NCBI GenBank assembly: GCA_902364645.1
Contig: CABJEP010000011.1
Span: forward strand, 19,968-83,967
Source: Coriobacteriaceae bacterium
Lineage (GTDB): Bacteria > Actinomycetota > Coriobacteriia > Coriobacteriales > Coriobacteriaceae
DNA length: 64,000 nt
Reading direction: 5' to 3'
Shown: positions 28,584 through 38,017 of the stretch, piece by piece
Layout of the letters: every line of letters starts with the position of its first letter
How positions within the stretch are numbered: position 1 is the stretch's first letter
Position numbers and translations under genes: made by a program
The notes under the pieces: model-generated
The model's input: the letters and a program-made list of their open reading frames with translations, nothing else
The model's database searches: none
What the model was told of the DNA's origin: nothing

Positions 28584-29969
28584 ATGGATTTAAACAGGCT
28601 GATTCTGGGCAAGAGCTACAACTCTACCAAGGTCTTTCGTACGGCCCAGCATGTGGTCCAGGCCATCCTGCTCGGTGTTGTCGTTCCGGCGCTTATCCTG
28701 CTGCTTATCTGGGATTTAACCGATAATCCCAATCCCGTTCCGGGCGTTGTCGTTATTGCCGGCTTGGTCATGCTGTGCTTCTTCTTCTCGTATGTCTTTG
28801 TGGTCCCCGACGACCTCACATCGAGCGCAACCGACCGTACGCTCGCCATCGCATCAAAAATATTCGCGTACACGTCGCGCGGCCTTACGCCCGAAGCGGC
28901 CCTGGGCGCCTCTAAAATTATCCTGTCCGAGACCATCGCCTCTGCCATCTGCTTTACCGATGGCAAACAGGTGTTGGCAAGCTGGGGCGAGGACTCGGCA
29001 AAGTGCCCTGCCGGCACCCCGGTCGTGCTCAAGACCACGCTCAGTGTGATTGAGACGGGCGAGCAGAGCGTGTTTTCGCGTGACACATCCAATGAGACGG
29101 GCGGTTATTTTCCCCGTCTGCGCGCCGGCATTGTCGCGCCGCTTACCGTGCGCGGGCATTGCGTGGGCACGCTCGAGCTGTATTACCCCCGCCTGAGCAG
29201 CATTGATATGCGCCAGACGGCCCTTGCCTCGGGCTTTGCCGATCTCATTTCCACGCAGCTCGCCAGCTTTGAGCTCGAGCGTCAGGACGAGCTCACGGCC
29301 CGCGTTGAGCTTCGCGCCCTGCAGTCGCAGGTCGACCCGCATTTTCTCTTCAATACCATCAGCACGATCGTGTCGCTCGTTCGAACCGAGCCCGACAAGG
29401 CACGATCGCTGCTGATCGACTTTTCCAATTACTACCGTCAGACGCTTTCTGACTCCGATACGCTCACCACGCTCGAGCACGAGGTGGAACAGGGCACTCG
29501 TTATATCAATCTTATGCAGGCCCGGTATGGCGACGGCCGTTTGCGCGTTTCGGTCGACATCGACTTCGAGGTGCGCGACAGCCTGGTACCGCCGTTTATC
29601 TTGCAGCCGCTGCTCGAAAACTGCATCAAGCATGCGCAGCGCGAGATCGAGCCGCTTTCTATTCGTGTTAGGGCTTTCGAGACCGATGACGGCTTGGAGA
29701 TCATCGTCGAAGACGACGGCATCGGAATGAGCGAAGAAGTCTGCGCGCATCTGTTTGAGCAGCATCGCCGAGAGGAGCCCGAGAGCATTACCGCCGACGG
29801 CTCCGTCAAGCGAGGTTGCGGCCTGGCGCTCTTCAACGTGCTTCAGCGTATCCATTTCTTTTACGGAGAAGATTCTGGCATGCGCGTGAAGTCCCAGGAG
29901 GGCGTGGGAACGCAGGTCATCGTTGAGTTGAACGGCGAGCCGCATGAGCCGGCGCCGCTAACGGTGTAG
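28584..29969 (+). CDS. LytS-like sensor histidine kinase (pair 1)
   Basis: A 461-residue sensor. Two transmembrane helices at about 24-43 and 54-73 are followed by a GAF-like domain (about 85-225), the His_kinase (PF06580) phosphoacceptor with DPHFLFN (H253), and the ATPase domain with ENCIKHA (N-box) and EDDGIGM. It lacks the multi-pass 5TM-LYT sensor of true LytS, so the signal is probably read by the cytoplasmic GAF domain. I start at the second ATG because AAGGGG is then six bases away; the first ATG is two codons earlier. It is followed by its LytTR regulator and is paralogous to the sensor at 34497. Confidence 0.88.
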   Translation: MDLNRLILGKSYNSTKVFRTAQHVVQAILLGVVVPALILLLIWDLTDNPNPVPGVVVIAGLVMLCFFFSYVFVVPDDLTSSATDRTLAIASKIFAYTSRGLTPEAALGASKIILSETIASAICFTDGKQVLASWGEDSAKCPAGTPVVLKTTLSVIETGEQSVFSRDTSNETGGYFPRLRAGIVAPLTVRGHCVGTLELYYPRLSSIDMRQTALASGFADLISTQLASFELERQDELTARVELRALQSQVDPHFLFNTISTIVSLVRTEPDKARSLLIDFSNYYRQTLSDSDTLTTLEHEVEQGTRYINLMQARYGDGRLRVSVDIDFEVRDSLVPPFILQPLLENCIKHAQREIEPLSIRVRAFETDDGLEIIVEDDGIGMSEEVCAHLFEQHRREEPESITADGSVKRGCGLALFNVLQRIHFFYGEDSGMRVKSQEGVGTQVIVELNGEPHEPAPLTV

Positions 29970-30007
29970 TACGCAGTTGGATTGAGAGAAAAAGAGGGGA
30001 AGCGCAT

Positions 30008-30742
30008 ATGTTCGAAGGCTGGAACATCTTGGTGGTTGATGACGAGCCTCCAATTAGGGCTGAGCTACGCTATCTGTTGGAAAAGGATGCGCGTGTGGGT
30101 CAGATTGCCGAGGCGGGCAATGTCACCGAAGCCGTGGAGTCGATTCTGTCGAACAAGCCCGACGTGCTGTTTTTAGACATTACCATGCCCGGCCGCTCGG
30201 GAATTGAGCTTGCCGAGACGCTGCAGAACCTAAAGACGCCGCCGGTCGTGGTGTTTGTGACGGCATTTGCCGAGTATGCGGCCGATGCCTATAACCTCGA
30301 TGCTGTCGATTACATCGTCAAGCCGGTCGAGGATGCCCGCTTGTCAAAGGCGCTCGACAAGATCGAGACTGCCCTGGGCGCTCGCCGTGTCGTCCATGCT
30401 CCGCGCCAGCCTTTGCGCCTGACGGTGGATCGCGGGGGCAAAAAGGTGTTCATTCCCGTGGCGGATGTCTGCTACTTTGAGGCGCGCGCCGATTTTTGCA
30501 ACGCCGTCTGCGCCGAGGGGGCGTACCTGATCAATGAGTCGATTTCCTCGCTCGAGCGTCGCCTGGCCTCCGAGGGCTTTATCCGCGTCCACCGCAGCTA
30601 TCTGGTTAATTTGGAAGACGTGCATAATGTCGAGATCGGTTCCACGGGCCTGATGGAGCTCAGGCTCGACCGTGTGAGCTCGACGGTGCCCGTTTCACGC
30701 CGTCGCGCTGCCGAGGTCAAATCGCACTTGGGGCTTGCATAA
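30008..30742 (+). CDS. LytTR response regulator (pair 1)
   Basis: A 244-residue regulator. The receiver domain (1-125) has the acidic DDE start, the phosphoacceptor D57 in FLDITM and the Lys of IVKPVE. The C-terminal LytTR DNA-binding domain runs from about 140 to 240 (FIRVHRSYLVNLEDV, VPVSRRRAAEV). It is 38 bases after the sensor and presumably phosphorylated by it. Targets may include the adjacent phospholipase-like, MFS or permease genes, but no operator is evident. Confidence 0.9.
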   Translation: MFEGWNILVVDDEPPIRAELRYLLEKDARVGQIAEAGNVTEAVESILSNKPDVLFLDITMPGRSGIELAETLQNLKTPPVVVFVTAFAEYAADAYNLDAVDYIVKPVEDARLSKALDKIETALGARRVVHAPRQPLRLTVDRGGKKVFIPVADVCYFEARADFCNAVCAEGAYLINESISSLERRLASEGFIRVHRSYLVNLEDVHNVEIGSTGLMELRLDRVSSTVPVSRRRAAEVKSHLGLA

Positions 30743-30833
30743 GGGTCGGTGCGCCATCGTTTGCCGTTGCAGGTTTGGTATGACTGTGCGGTGGGCATAA
30801 TGGATTGCATCGAATGAAATCGAAAGGATTATT

Positions 30834-31778
30834 ATGCCCGCGCTCATTACGCATCATCTGTTTGGCGAGGAAAGCATCGACCGTCTTCCGCAGGGCGTTA
30901 TCACGTCCGATGAGGAGCGCATCGCCTTTATCCTGGGAAACCAAGGTCCCGACCCGTTCTTCTTTCACATGCTCACTCCGCGCATTTCCGACTGCATGTC
31001 GCTTGCTCAGGTCATGCACCGCTCGCGCATGTCGCGCCAGTTCTCGTGCCTGCGCGACGGCGTGTCGCACCTGCAGCCGCGCGATGCCAATCTGGGTCGC
31101 GCCTTTGCGCTGGGCCTGCTGTCGCACTATGTGCTCGATCGCAATGCCCATCCCTTTGTCTACGAGCAGCAGTTTGGCATTGTCGAGTCCGATCCCGAGC
31201 TCGAGGCTTCGGGCAGTCAAGTTCATGCCGTGCTCGAAAGCGACTTGGACGTGCTGATGCTGCAGCTCAAGCGCGATGGGGCAACGGTCGAGGATTATCC
31301 GCCGGCGGGCGAGATCGTTACCACCGACCGCATCAATCGCGTTGCCGGCGTGCTGATGAGCTACGTCGCCGGGCGCGTGTACGGTATCGACATCCCGGCG
31401 GGGGAGTACGGCGGCGCCGTAGCCGACATGCAGCTGCTCTACCGCACTATCGAGCCCGCCGGTTCGGCCAAGACGCGCGCGATTGCCCTGCTCGAGGGCT
31501 TGGTGCACGATTATTCGCTGCTCGACGGCCTTGCGCACCGCGTGACGACCGAGCTGCCCGAGCGTACCGGCAATCTGGGCCACTTGGCATGGAAGAACCC
31601 CTTTACCGACGAGGTCTCGAACGAGAGCTTCCCCGAGGTCTTTGACCGCGCGCTGGTCGATTACGAGCTCACCGTCGCCCGCTTTATCGAGACCGGCGAT
31701 ATGGAAGCCGTGACCAACCACGTCAATTACAGCGGTCGCGTGCTCGGCGCCGACGAAGAGTTCGACCGCGAGGAGTAG
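30834..31778 (+). CDS. Zinc-dependent phospholipase C-like protein
   Basis: A 314-residue cytoplasmic-looking protein (no signal peptide) of the zinc-dependent phospholipase C superfamily. Putative metal ligands are in ITHHLFGEE at the N-terminus, GNQGPDPFF and LLSHYVLDRNAHPF. Many gut Actinobacteria and Firmicutes encode this family without a known substrate. AAAGGA lies upstream of the ATG. It stands between the LytTR regulator and an MFS transporter. Confidence 0.75.
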   Translation: MPALITHHLFGEESIDRLPQGVITSDEERIAFILGNQGPDPFFFHMLTPRISDCMSLAQVMHRSRMSRQFSCLRDGVSHLQPRDANLGRAFALGLLSHYVLDRNAHPFVYEQQFGIVESDPELEASGSQVHAVLESDLDVLMLQLKRDGATVEDYPPAGEIVTTDRINRVAGVLMSYVAGRVYGIDIPAGEYGGAVADMQLLYRTIEPAGSAKTRAIALLEGLVHDYSLLDGLAHRVTTELPERTGNLGHLAWKNPFTDEVSNESFPEVFDRALVDYELTVARFIETGDMEAVTNHVNYSGRVLGADEEFDREE

Positions 31779-31879
31779 GGCTCGTGCGTGCCCCTTTGCC
31801 GATTCCTTACCGGTGCCTCTGGACAATTGGGGTACGATGAACTAACTGCATATCGGGCGAATACGAAGGGGCCCTGTCA

Positions 31880-33130
31880 ATGAAATACACCAAGCTCGAG
31901 CGTAACTGGGTTATGTACGATGTGGGCAACTCGGCCCTCGTGCTGCTCAATACCTCGGTGGTGCCCATCTACTTTAACGCCATCAATACCGGTGCTTCCT
32001 CGGCAGACCTGGTGGTCGCCTGGGGCAACGCGCAGACGATTGCCTCGCTGGTCATTGCCATGCTCATGCCCATTCTGGGCGCGCTTGCCGATTACGCCGG
32101 CAACAAGATCAAGTTCTTCTTGGGCTTCTTCCTCACGGGCCTGGTTCTTTGCCTGGCGCAGGCTATCCCCATGTCCGCCATGGCATTTTTGACCGTGTAC
32201 GTGCTGTGCACCATCGGCCTTAACTCTTCTATGACGTTCTACGACGCCATGCTGCCCGACATTACCACCGACGAGCGCATGGATGCCGTGTCCAGCTCGG
32301 GTTATGCCTGGGGCTACATCGGTTCCACCGTGCCGTTCATCATCTGCCTGGCGCTTATCATGGGTGGCCCCGCTCTTGGCGTCCCCACCATGCTGGCAAC
32401 GCGTCTGTCGTTTGTCATCACCGGTGCCTGGTGGCTCATCTTTACCCTGCCGCTCATTCGTACCTATAAGCAAAAGTACGGTCGCGAGCGCGGTCCCGAG
32501 GACACCATCGGCCACATCGTGGGCGGCGTGTTCTCCGAGGTCGGACACACCATGCGCGAGATCGCCCACAACAAGACCGTGCTGGTCTACATGATCGCGT
32601 TCTTCTTCTACATCGACGGTGTGCACACGGTCATTTCCATGGCAACCAGCTACGGATCGGCTCTGGGCATCGACTCGACCCAACTGGTGCTGGCTCTGCT
32701 CGTTACGCAGTTTGTGGCCTTCCCATCCGCCATCATCTACGGCAAGCTCGCCGGTCGCGTGGGCACACTCAACATGATCTTGGTGGCCGTCGCCGCCTAC
32801 ATGGGCATCGTGCTCTTTGCCGCGTTTTTCTTAAAGACCGCCTTTGAGTTTTGGGTGCTCGCTATTTTGGTCGGCTTGTTCCAGGGTGGCGTGCAGGCGC
32901 TCAGCCGCAGCTATTTTGGCCGCATCATCCCCAAGGAAAAGTCCAACGAGTACTACGGCTTCTTCGATATCTTTGGCCGTTACGCAAGCGTTATGGGCAC
33001 CTTCCTGGTGTCGGTTGTCACCTCGCTGACCGGCAACCCGTCGCTGGGCGTCCTTTCTATTGGCGTTCTGCTGGTTGTTGGCTTTGTGCTGCTGGTCCGT
33101 CTGTCCCGCATGGCTCAGGCGGCGGCGTAA
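31880..33130 (+). CDS. MFS transporter, UMF1/Atg22-like
   Basis: A 416-residue membrane protein with about 12 helices. The start KLERNWVMYDVGNSALVLLN and the following DYAGNKIKFF match the UMF1 (Atg22-like) branch of the major facilitator superfamily. Members are thought to export amino acids or small metabolites. The ATG has AAGGGG upstream. A terminator after it separates it from the glycosyltransferase. Confidence 0.82.
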   Translation: MKYTKLERNWVMYDVGNSALVLLNTSVVPIYFNAINTGASSADLVVAWGNAQTIASLVIAMLMPILGALADYAGNKIKFFLGFFLTGLVLCLAQAIPMSAMAFLTVYVLCTIGLNSSMTFYDAMLPDITTDERMDAVSSSGYAWGYIGSTVPFIICLALIMGGPALGVPTMLATRLSFVITGAWWLIFTLPLIRTYKQKYGRERGPEDTIGHIVGGVFSEVGHTMREIAHNKTVLVYMIAFFFYIDGVHTVISMATSYGSALGIDSTQLVLALLVTQFVAFPSAIIYGKLAGRVGTLNMILVAVAAYMGIVLFAAFFLKTAFEFWVLAILVGLFQGGVQALSRSYFGRIIPKEKSNEYYGFFDIFGRYASVMGTFLVSVVTSLTGNPSLGVLSIGVLLVVGFVLLVRLSRMAQAAA

Positions 33131-33255
33131 GGCAATCGGGCTCAGTGCAGCAATTGTGCCTATCTGCAGTACTCTTTTGGAAGTAGCCGCATAAATCATT
33201 CTGACTTCCGAGCAATGTTTAGCCCAAGTGGGTATGATGGAATCAGCTAGGTCGC

Positions 33256-33290
33256 GGGGCGTCGCCTGTGTTTGGCGGCGCCCCGTTTTT
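33256..33290 (+). terminator. Terminator after the MFS gene
   Basis: GGGGCGTCGCC at 33256-33266 pairs with 33274-33284 (one G-T pair), followed by GTTTTT. It ends only about 10 bases before the glycosyltransferase ribosome site, so it could also act as an attenuator. Confidence 0.8.
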
Positions 33291-33312
33291 GTGTTGCAAG
33301 GAGGGTAAAGGT

Positions 33313-34500
33313 ATGAACGCCACGGTTGTGATCCCAACATATTGGGCGGGCGATGATACCCAAGCAAACGCTCCCGGCACCTACGATCACTCGACGTCGC
33401 TCAATGCCGCCAACCCGGAACTCGATCGCTGCCTGACTTCGCTCGAACAGGTGCGCGACATTCCGCGCATCATTCTCTTGGTGGTCTGTCCGGTTTCTGC
33501 CACGGCCGACGTATCCCATCGCGTGCACGAAATCGTTAATGCGCATCCCACGCTTAAGGTCACCATCGTTACCAATACTCAGGCTTCGCGTGTTGCCGAC
33601 CGCGTGGCGCAGATCGCGCCCAAAGGCTCGGGCGAGTGCGTGAGCCTGCGCGGCTACGGCGCCATCCGCAACATGGGTCTTGCCTGTGCGGCGGTGCTGG
33701 GGCACGACGCGGTTGTGTTTTTGGATGACGACGAGACCGTCATCGATGCCGACTTTATGAAGCGTGCGACCTATGCACTGGGCCAACAGACGCGTCAGGG
33801 CCTGCCGATTTTAGTCAAGAGCGGATACTTTTACGATCGCGACGGGTCGCCGCTGGCTCCCACGGACAAAGTGGGCATTTGCCATCGCTGGTGGACCAAG
33901 CGTATCGAGTTCAATCGCTGGATGAAAAAGGCGCTCTCGGGCACCCGCATCTCGCGTTCCAATTACGTGTGCGGCGGCCTGATGGCCCTGCACGCCCGCG
34001 CCTTTACGCGCGTGGCCTTCGACCCGTTTATCACCCGCGGCGAGGATCTGGACTACCTGTTTAACATGCGCATGTTCGGCTATGACGTGTGGTTCGATAA
34101 CGAGTGGACCGTGCGCCACCTGCCGCCCGAGTCCGAGAAGCGCTCGCCGCGCTTTATGCAGGACGTGTACCGTTGGTACTACGAGCGGGCCAAGCTGACG
34201 TTCGCTGCGCACCAAAAGGAGCTCATTCCGGTTACCGCCGCATCACTCATGCCCTATCCGGGTCCGTGGATCTCGCGCGAGCTCGACGACCGCGTGCGCA
34301 AGACCGCCATGGTTCGCAGCATGTTTACCCGCGAGCACGAGGGGTATCTGCGTATCTGGCGTCATGGTATTGACGAGGCCAAGACATATGCCCGCCAAAA
34401 CGCCGCAAGCTACCTGCGTTTTCAGAGTTTCTGGCCCAAGATCATGGACGAACTTTGGCGCGACACGCAACTGATTAGCATCCTGGAGGGGGCTGAATGA
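33313..34500 (+). CDS. Family 2-like glycosyltransferase
   Basis: A 395-residue cytoplasmic GT-A enzyme. The start NATVVIPTYWAGDD is the nucleotide-sugar-binding strand; the metal-binding acidic motif is FLDDDET at about 136-142; a later conserved segment GEDLDYLFNMRMFGYDVWFD supplies acceptor and catalytic residues. Acceptor unknown; likely cell-envelope glycans. AAGGAGGG precedes the ATG. It overlaps the next sensor kinase start (ATGA, 34497-34500), an unusual coupling of a glycosyltransferase to a two-component system, which suggests that the sensor monitors envelope status. Confidence 0.8.
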   Translation: MNATVVIPTYWAGDDTQANAPGTYDHSTSLNAANPELDRCLTSLEQVRDIPRIILLVVCPVSATADVSHRVHEIVNAHPTLKVTIVTNTQASRVADRVAQIAPKGSGECVSLRGYGAIRNMGLACAAVLGHDAVVFLDDDETVIDADFMKRATYALGQQTRQGLPILVKSGYFYDRDGSPLAPTDKVGICHRWWTKRIEFNRWMKKALSGTRISRSNYVCGGLMALHARAFTRVAFDPFITRGEDLDYLFNMRMFGYDVWFDNEWTVRHLPPESEKRSPRFMQDVYRWYYERAKLTFAAHQKELIPVTAASLMPYPGPWISRELDDRVRKTAMVRSMFTREHEGYLRIWRHGIDEAKTYARQNAASYLRFQSFWPKIMDELWRDTQLISILEGAE

Positions 34501-35840
34501 TCGACCGCCGCGCCCAGCGCGATAATTCAATTTCAATCTTTCGCATCATCGCCGTTGTCTGCGCCGTTTGCGTGTTGGTGTACTTTATCTTTGCCCTGGC
34601 GACTGGCATTGAGCCGATTGCCACGGTGATCGCCTGTGCGTTGCTGTGCATCTTCCTGTGCATCTTTATCTATTTGACGCTCAATCCCGATTCGGTACGC
34701 TCCCAGTACACCGAGGAGACACTCTCGGTTGCCTCGGCCATGCTCGAGGACATTAAGGGCGGTCTGACGCAGGAATCGGCGCTTTTGGTGTGCCGGCGTA
34801 TCCTGCCCGAGACACGTGCCATGACCGTTGCCATCACCGATGAGAGCAACGTGCTGGCCTGCGCGGGCGAGTTCGAGGAAAAGCTGCTGCCCGATTCGCC
34901 CATCCACACGCTCGCCACGCGCTACGTCATTGAGCACGGCATCGTGCAGTCGTTCAACCGCGTGGTGGACGTGGTGGGTTCGGATGGCTCGCACAACCAT
35001 GTTCCCGCCGGTATCATCGCGCCCATCAAGGTGGGCGACCGCACCGTCGGCACGCTCAAGTTCTACTACAAGACCCCGCGTGCCGTCGACCGTACCCAGT
35101 ATGCGCTCGCCTCGGGTTTTGCCGAGATCCTGTCCACGCAGCTCGCCATCCACGAGCTCGAGGTGCAAAAGGAGCTCACGGCCCGTGCCGAGGTGCGTGC
35201 CCTGCAGGCGCAGATCAATCCGCACTTTCTGTTCAACACGCTCAACACCATCGCGTCGTTTACGCGTACCGACCCGCTGCGTGCCCGCGAGCTGCTGCGC
35301 GAGTTTTCCTCGTTCTATCGCGCCACGCTCGACAACTCGGGGTCGCTTATCCCGGTCTCGCGCGAGGTTGCCCAGACCAAGCGCTACCTGACGTTTGAGA
35401 AGGCGCGCTTTGGCGAGGACCGCGTGCTGGCGACCTTCGATGTCTCCGAGGATGTCGAGGACACGTTGGTCCCGGCCTTTGTAATCCAGCCCATTGTCGA
35501 GAACGCCGTGCGGCATGGCATGGGCGATGGCGATGCCCTGCAGATCGATGTGACCGTCCATCAAGACGGCGACGACGCAATCCTGATTGCCGTGGCCGAC
35601 AACGGCGTGGGCATGGACGAGGGCACCGCCGCCAGGCTGTTTGATGAGCGCTCCGCCCGCCCCGATGCCAGTTCCCCGCAAGGCGGCGGCGCCGGCGTGG
35701 CCATGCACAATATTTCTGAGCGCATCCATCGCTTTTATGGACCGCACTCTTATACGCGCGTCGAATCGGCGCCGGGCAAGGGCACCAAAGTGCTCCTGCA
35801 TCTTGATTTGTCAGAGAGCATCTTTGACATTCAAGAGTAA
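34497..35840 (+). CDS. LytS-like sensor histidine kinase (pair 2)
   Basis: A 447-residue paralogue of the sensor at 28584, with the same plan: two transmembrane helices (about 14-36 and 40-62), a GAF-like domain (about 75-215), NPHFLFN phosphoacceptor (H243), and an ATPase domain with ENAVRHG and VADNGVGM. GGAGG lies seven bases before the ATG, which overlaps the glycosyltransferase stop. It is followed by its LytTR partner. Confidence 0.88.
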   Translation: MIDRRAQRDNSISIFRIIAVVCAVCVLVYFIFALATGIEPIATVIACALLCIFLCIFIYLTLNPDSVRSQYTEETLSVASAMLEDIKGGLTQESALLVCRRILPETRAMTVAITDESNVLACAGEFEEKLLPDSPIHTLATRYVIEHGIVQSFNRVVDVVGSDGSHNHVPAGIIAPIKVGDRTVGTLKFYYKTPRAVDRTQYALASGFAEILSTQLAIHELEVQKELTARAEVRALQAQINPHFLFNTLNTIASFTRTDPLRARELLREFSSFYRATLDNSGSLIPVSREVAQTKRYLTFEKARFGEDRVLATFDVSEDVEDTLVPAFVIQPIVENAVRHGMGDGDALQIDVTVHQDGDDAILIAVADNGVGMDEGTAARLFDERSARPDASSPQGGGAGVAMHNISERIHRFYGPHSYTRVESAPGKGTKVLLHLDLSESIFDIQE

Positions 35841-35912
35841 AATAAAAGGCTATGGGCTCAACGCCAAGCGGCGGATGCCCAGCCTAGTTTGTTGACGAAA
35901 GGTTTAATCCCT

Positions 35913-36629
35913 ATGCTGCGTGCGATGATTGTGGATGATGAGGCCCCGGCCCGTTCGGAACTTCGCTTCTTGCTCGAGCAGACGGGCAAGATCGGCACGA
36001 TCACTGAGGCGTCGAGCGTCCGCTCCGCCATTGAGATGTTGATGGAAAGCCGCGTCGATGTCGTATTTCTCGATATCTCGATGCCCGGCGCTTCTGGCCT
36101 GCAGCTTGCCGAGGCACTGCATAAGCTTAAGAATCCGCCGGCGATTGTGTTTGTGACCGCGTATAGCGATCATGCCGTCGAGGCGTTCGACGTTGATGCT
36201 GTCGATTACCTAATGAAACCGGTTGAGGAGGCACGCCTGGATCGCGCGATCGAGAAGGTCATGCAGCACGCCAAGCCCGTCACGGACAGCAAAGCCACCA
36301 TCGAGCGCATTCCGGTGGAAAAGGGCGGCCGTAAGGTCCTCATCCCCGTGGATGACATTCGCTTCATCATGGCCAAGGACGATTACTCCTGTATCTATAC
36401 CGTCGATGACCGTTTTCTATCGACGACTTCGCTGGCGCAGTTCGAGGCCAAGCTTTGCGACTTTGGCTTCTTTCGCGTTCATCGCCGCTATATCGTCAAC
36501 TTGGCGTGCGTCACGGATGTCGAGACGGTGCCCTCGGGCGCTATCCAACTGGGCATTACGGGCGTCGACGAACGCGTGCCGGTCTCGCGCCGCCGCGTTG
36601 TGCCGCTCAAGAAGGCCCTGAGCCTCTAG
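35913..36629 (+). CDS. LytTR response regulator (pair 2)
   Basis: A 238-residue regulator with receiver domain (DDE start; D54 in FLDISM; K in LMKPVE) and LytTR DNA-binding domain (FFRVHRRYIVNLACV, VPVSRRRVVPL). The ATG is preceded by GAAAGG about ten bases upstream; upstream TTG codons are less likely. It is clearly paralogous to the regulator at 30008, and both sensor-regulator pairs probably arose by duplication. Confidence 0.9.
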   Translation: MLRAMIVDDEAPARSELRFLLEQTGKIGTITEASSVRSAIEMLMESRVDVVFLDISMPGASGLQLAEALHKLKNPPAIVFVTAYSDHAVEAFDVDAVDYLMKPVEEARLDRAIEKVMQHAKPVTDSKATIERIPVEKGGRKVLIPVDDIRFIMAKDDYSCIYTVDDRFLSTTSLAQFEAKLCDFGFFRVHRRYIVNLACVTDVETVPSGAIQLGITGVDERVPVSRRRVVPLKKALSL

Positions 36630-36635
36630 CACGCT

Positions 36636-36686
36636 GGCCCCGCAGCCCTGTAGACCAATTGTCTGCGGAGCCGTGGGGCTTTTTGT
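36636..36686 (+). terminator. Terminator after LytTR pair 2
   Basis: GCCCCGC pairs with GTGGGGC around a longer internal loop and is followed by TTTTTG. It ends the glycosyltransferase-sensor-regulator operon. Confidence 0.65.
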
Positions 36687-36720
36687 ATATACGTCGAATC
36701 GGTTTTGAAGAAGGGATCCC

Positions 36721-37188
36721 ATGAACAGTGCAAGCGCCAAGCGCATCGACATCATCTCGGACACCCACGGCTATCTTTCGCCCGCGCTTCTGGACGAGCT
36801 CAAGGGCGCAGATCTGATCATCCACGCCGGAGACCTCACCTCAGAGATGGATTACGAGCATCTATGCACCATCGCCCCCGTGCGAGCGGTCCTAGGAAAC
36901 AACGACTACTACCGCGACTACGGTCCGGATGTGGACCGTCTGGCCATCTTCACCTACGAAGGACTCAAATTCGCCGTAGCCCACTACCGTGAAGACCTGC
37001 CCGTGGGATCCGTAGACGTAGCCATTAACGGTCACACCCACGTAACCAAAGAAGCCCAAGTAGGCCGCTGCCTAGTCCTCAACCCCGGCAGCGCCAGCTA
37101 CCCCAGAGGCACCAGAGGCCCCACCATGGCCAGAATGCTTGTCAAAGACGGCAAGATCCTGAGCACCAAATTTATTGACCTGGAGTAA
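36721..37188 (+). CDS. YfcE/MJ0936-type metallophosphoesterase
   Basis: A 155-residue phosphodiesterase of the calcineurin-like fold. Metal ligands appear in order: SDTHG, AGDL, GNND, and NGHTHV near the C-terminus. Small single-domain members hydrolyse phosphodiester bonds in nucleotides or cyclic phosphates; the cellular substrate is unknown. The gene is monocistronic, flanked by terminators on both sides. Confidence 0.87.
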   Translation: MNSASAKRIDIISDTHGYLSPALLDELKGADLIIHAGDLTSEMDYEHLCTIAPVRAVLGNNDYYRDYGPDVDRLAIFTYEGLKFAVAHYREDLPVGSVDVAINGHTHVTKEAQVGRCLVLNPGSASYPRGTRGPTMARMLVKDGKILSTKFIDLE

Positions 37189-37195
37189 CCGCAAC

Positions 37196-37234
37196 AAAAA
37201 CGGGGGATGCAGATCGCATCTCCCGTTTTTCTTT
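37196..37234 (+). terminator. Terminator after the phosphoesterase
   Basis: AAAAACGGGGGA pairs with TCTCCCGTTTTT (one mismatch) and continues into CTTTC. The A/T flanks allow bidirectional use. Confidence 0.8.
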
Positions 37235-37346
37235 CAGCAAAAGGCAGAGTCTCAACAAGATCCATCAGACCAATCCCGCCGAGGAGCACGCGGGCTAGCC
37301 GCGCAGCGGCGCACGCCCGCAAAACTGGTTGAACATAGTGACGGTA

Positions 37347-37491
37347 GGGAGGGTCTCCAGGGCCGGCTGGCGCGGATTAAGTTTGTCGCGAGTTCCGCAC
37401 GCAAAGGAAAGCACTTAATGTGCTTTCCGTCTTGCGCAGGACTGTAGAGCAGCAAACTTAACCCGCGCCAGCCGGCCCCGGAGACCCTCCC
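37347..37491. repeat. Large inverted repeat (39-bp arms) upstream of tRNA-Asp
   Basis: Arms at 37347-37385 and 37453-37491 are complementary with two mismatches. Between them lie a smaller hairpin (GGAAAGCAC with GTGCTTTCC) and a CGCACGCAA/TTGCGC pairing. No coding sequence. It may be a MITE-like element or an extragenic palindrome. Confidence 0.7.
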
Positions 37492-37523
37492 GGAGGGCCC
37501 AAAAAATATTTTCAAAAAAGTTG

Positions 37524-37553
37524 TTGCGCACCGGACAGGCTTCTGTGTATACT
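37524..37553 (+). promoter_or_regulatory. tRNA-Asp promoter
   Basis: TTGCGC at 37524-37529 and TATACT at 37548-37553, with an 18-base spacer, lie about 46 bases before the tRNA. The -10 is a good sigma-70-type match and the -35 moderate. Confidence 0.5.
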
Positions 37554-37599
37554 AATCCCCGCAGCGCACGCGAGCGGAAACAAACGCGAACGACTGCCT

Positions 37600-37677
<78 letters not shown>

Positions 37678-37686
37678 ACGCAATTA

Positions 37687-37714
37687 AAACCACGTCTCCG
37701 GACGTGGTTTTTTG
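37687..37714 (+). terminator. tRNA-Asp terminator
   Basis: AAACCACGTC pairs perfectly with GACGTGGTTT, followed by further T residues, about ten bases after the tRNA. Confidence 0.85.
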
Positions 37715-37813
37715 CGTTTGATAGGACCTTGATCCCATCGGCTCCTTTCGCCCAAAACCAAAGCCTTCCAATTCTCGGACAAGCTCCGCTTGAGACATGG
37801 TTCAAACAAGGAA

Positions 37814-37829
37814 TTTGTTGCGCAACGCC
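37814..37829. promoter_or_regulatory. TTTGTTGCGCAAC palindrome upstream of the Rrf2 gene
   Basis: This matches the palindromes at 6009-6024 and 6085-6094. It lies about 190 bases before the Rrf2-family gene and could be an operator of that gene or of an upstream promoter. Confidence 0.3.
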
Positions 37830-38017
37830 TGCTCAATGAAGTAGGGGCAGGTTATACTGAATTGCACTGTGGGCCGTTTTTGATGCAAGAGGCTTCAAAC
37901 ACGGCATTCAGTGGGCACCCATTTTGCAATTTGGGCGTCCATACGGTCATTGGTGTCTCGACGTAAGCTCGGCCCCGGAGCTCGTTCGAGCTGTTCCTAT
38001 TCTTTGAAAGGGGAAAA

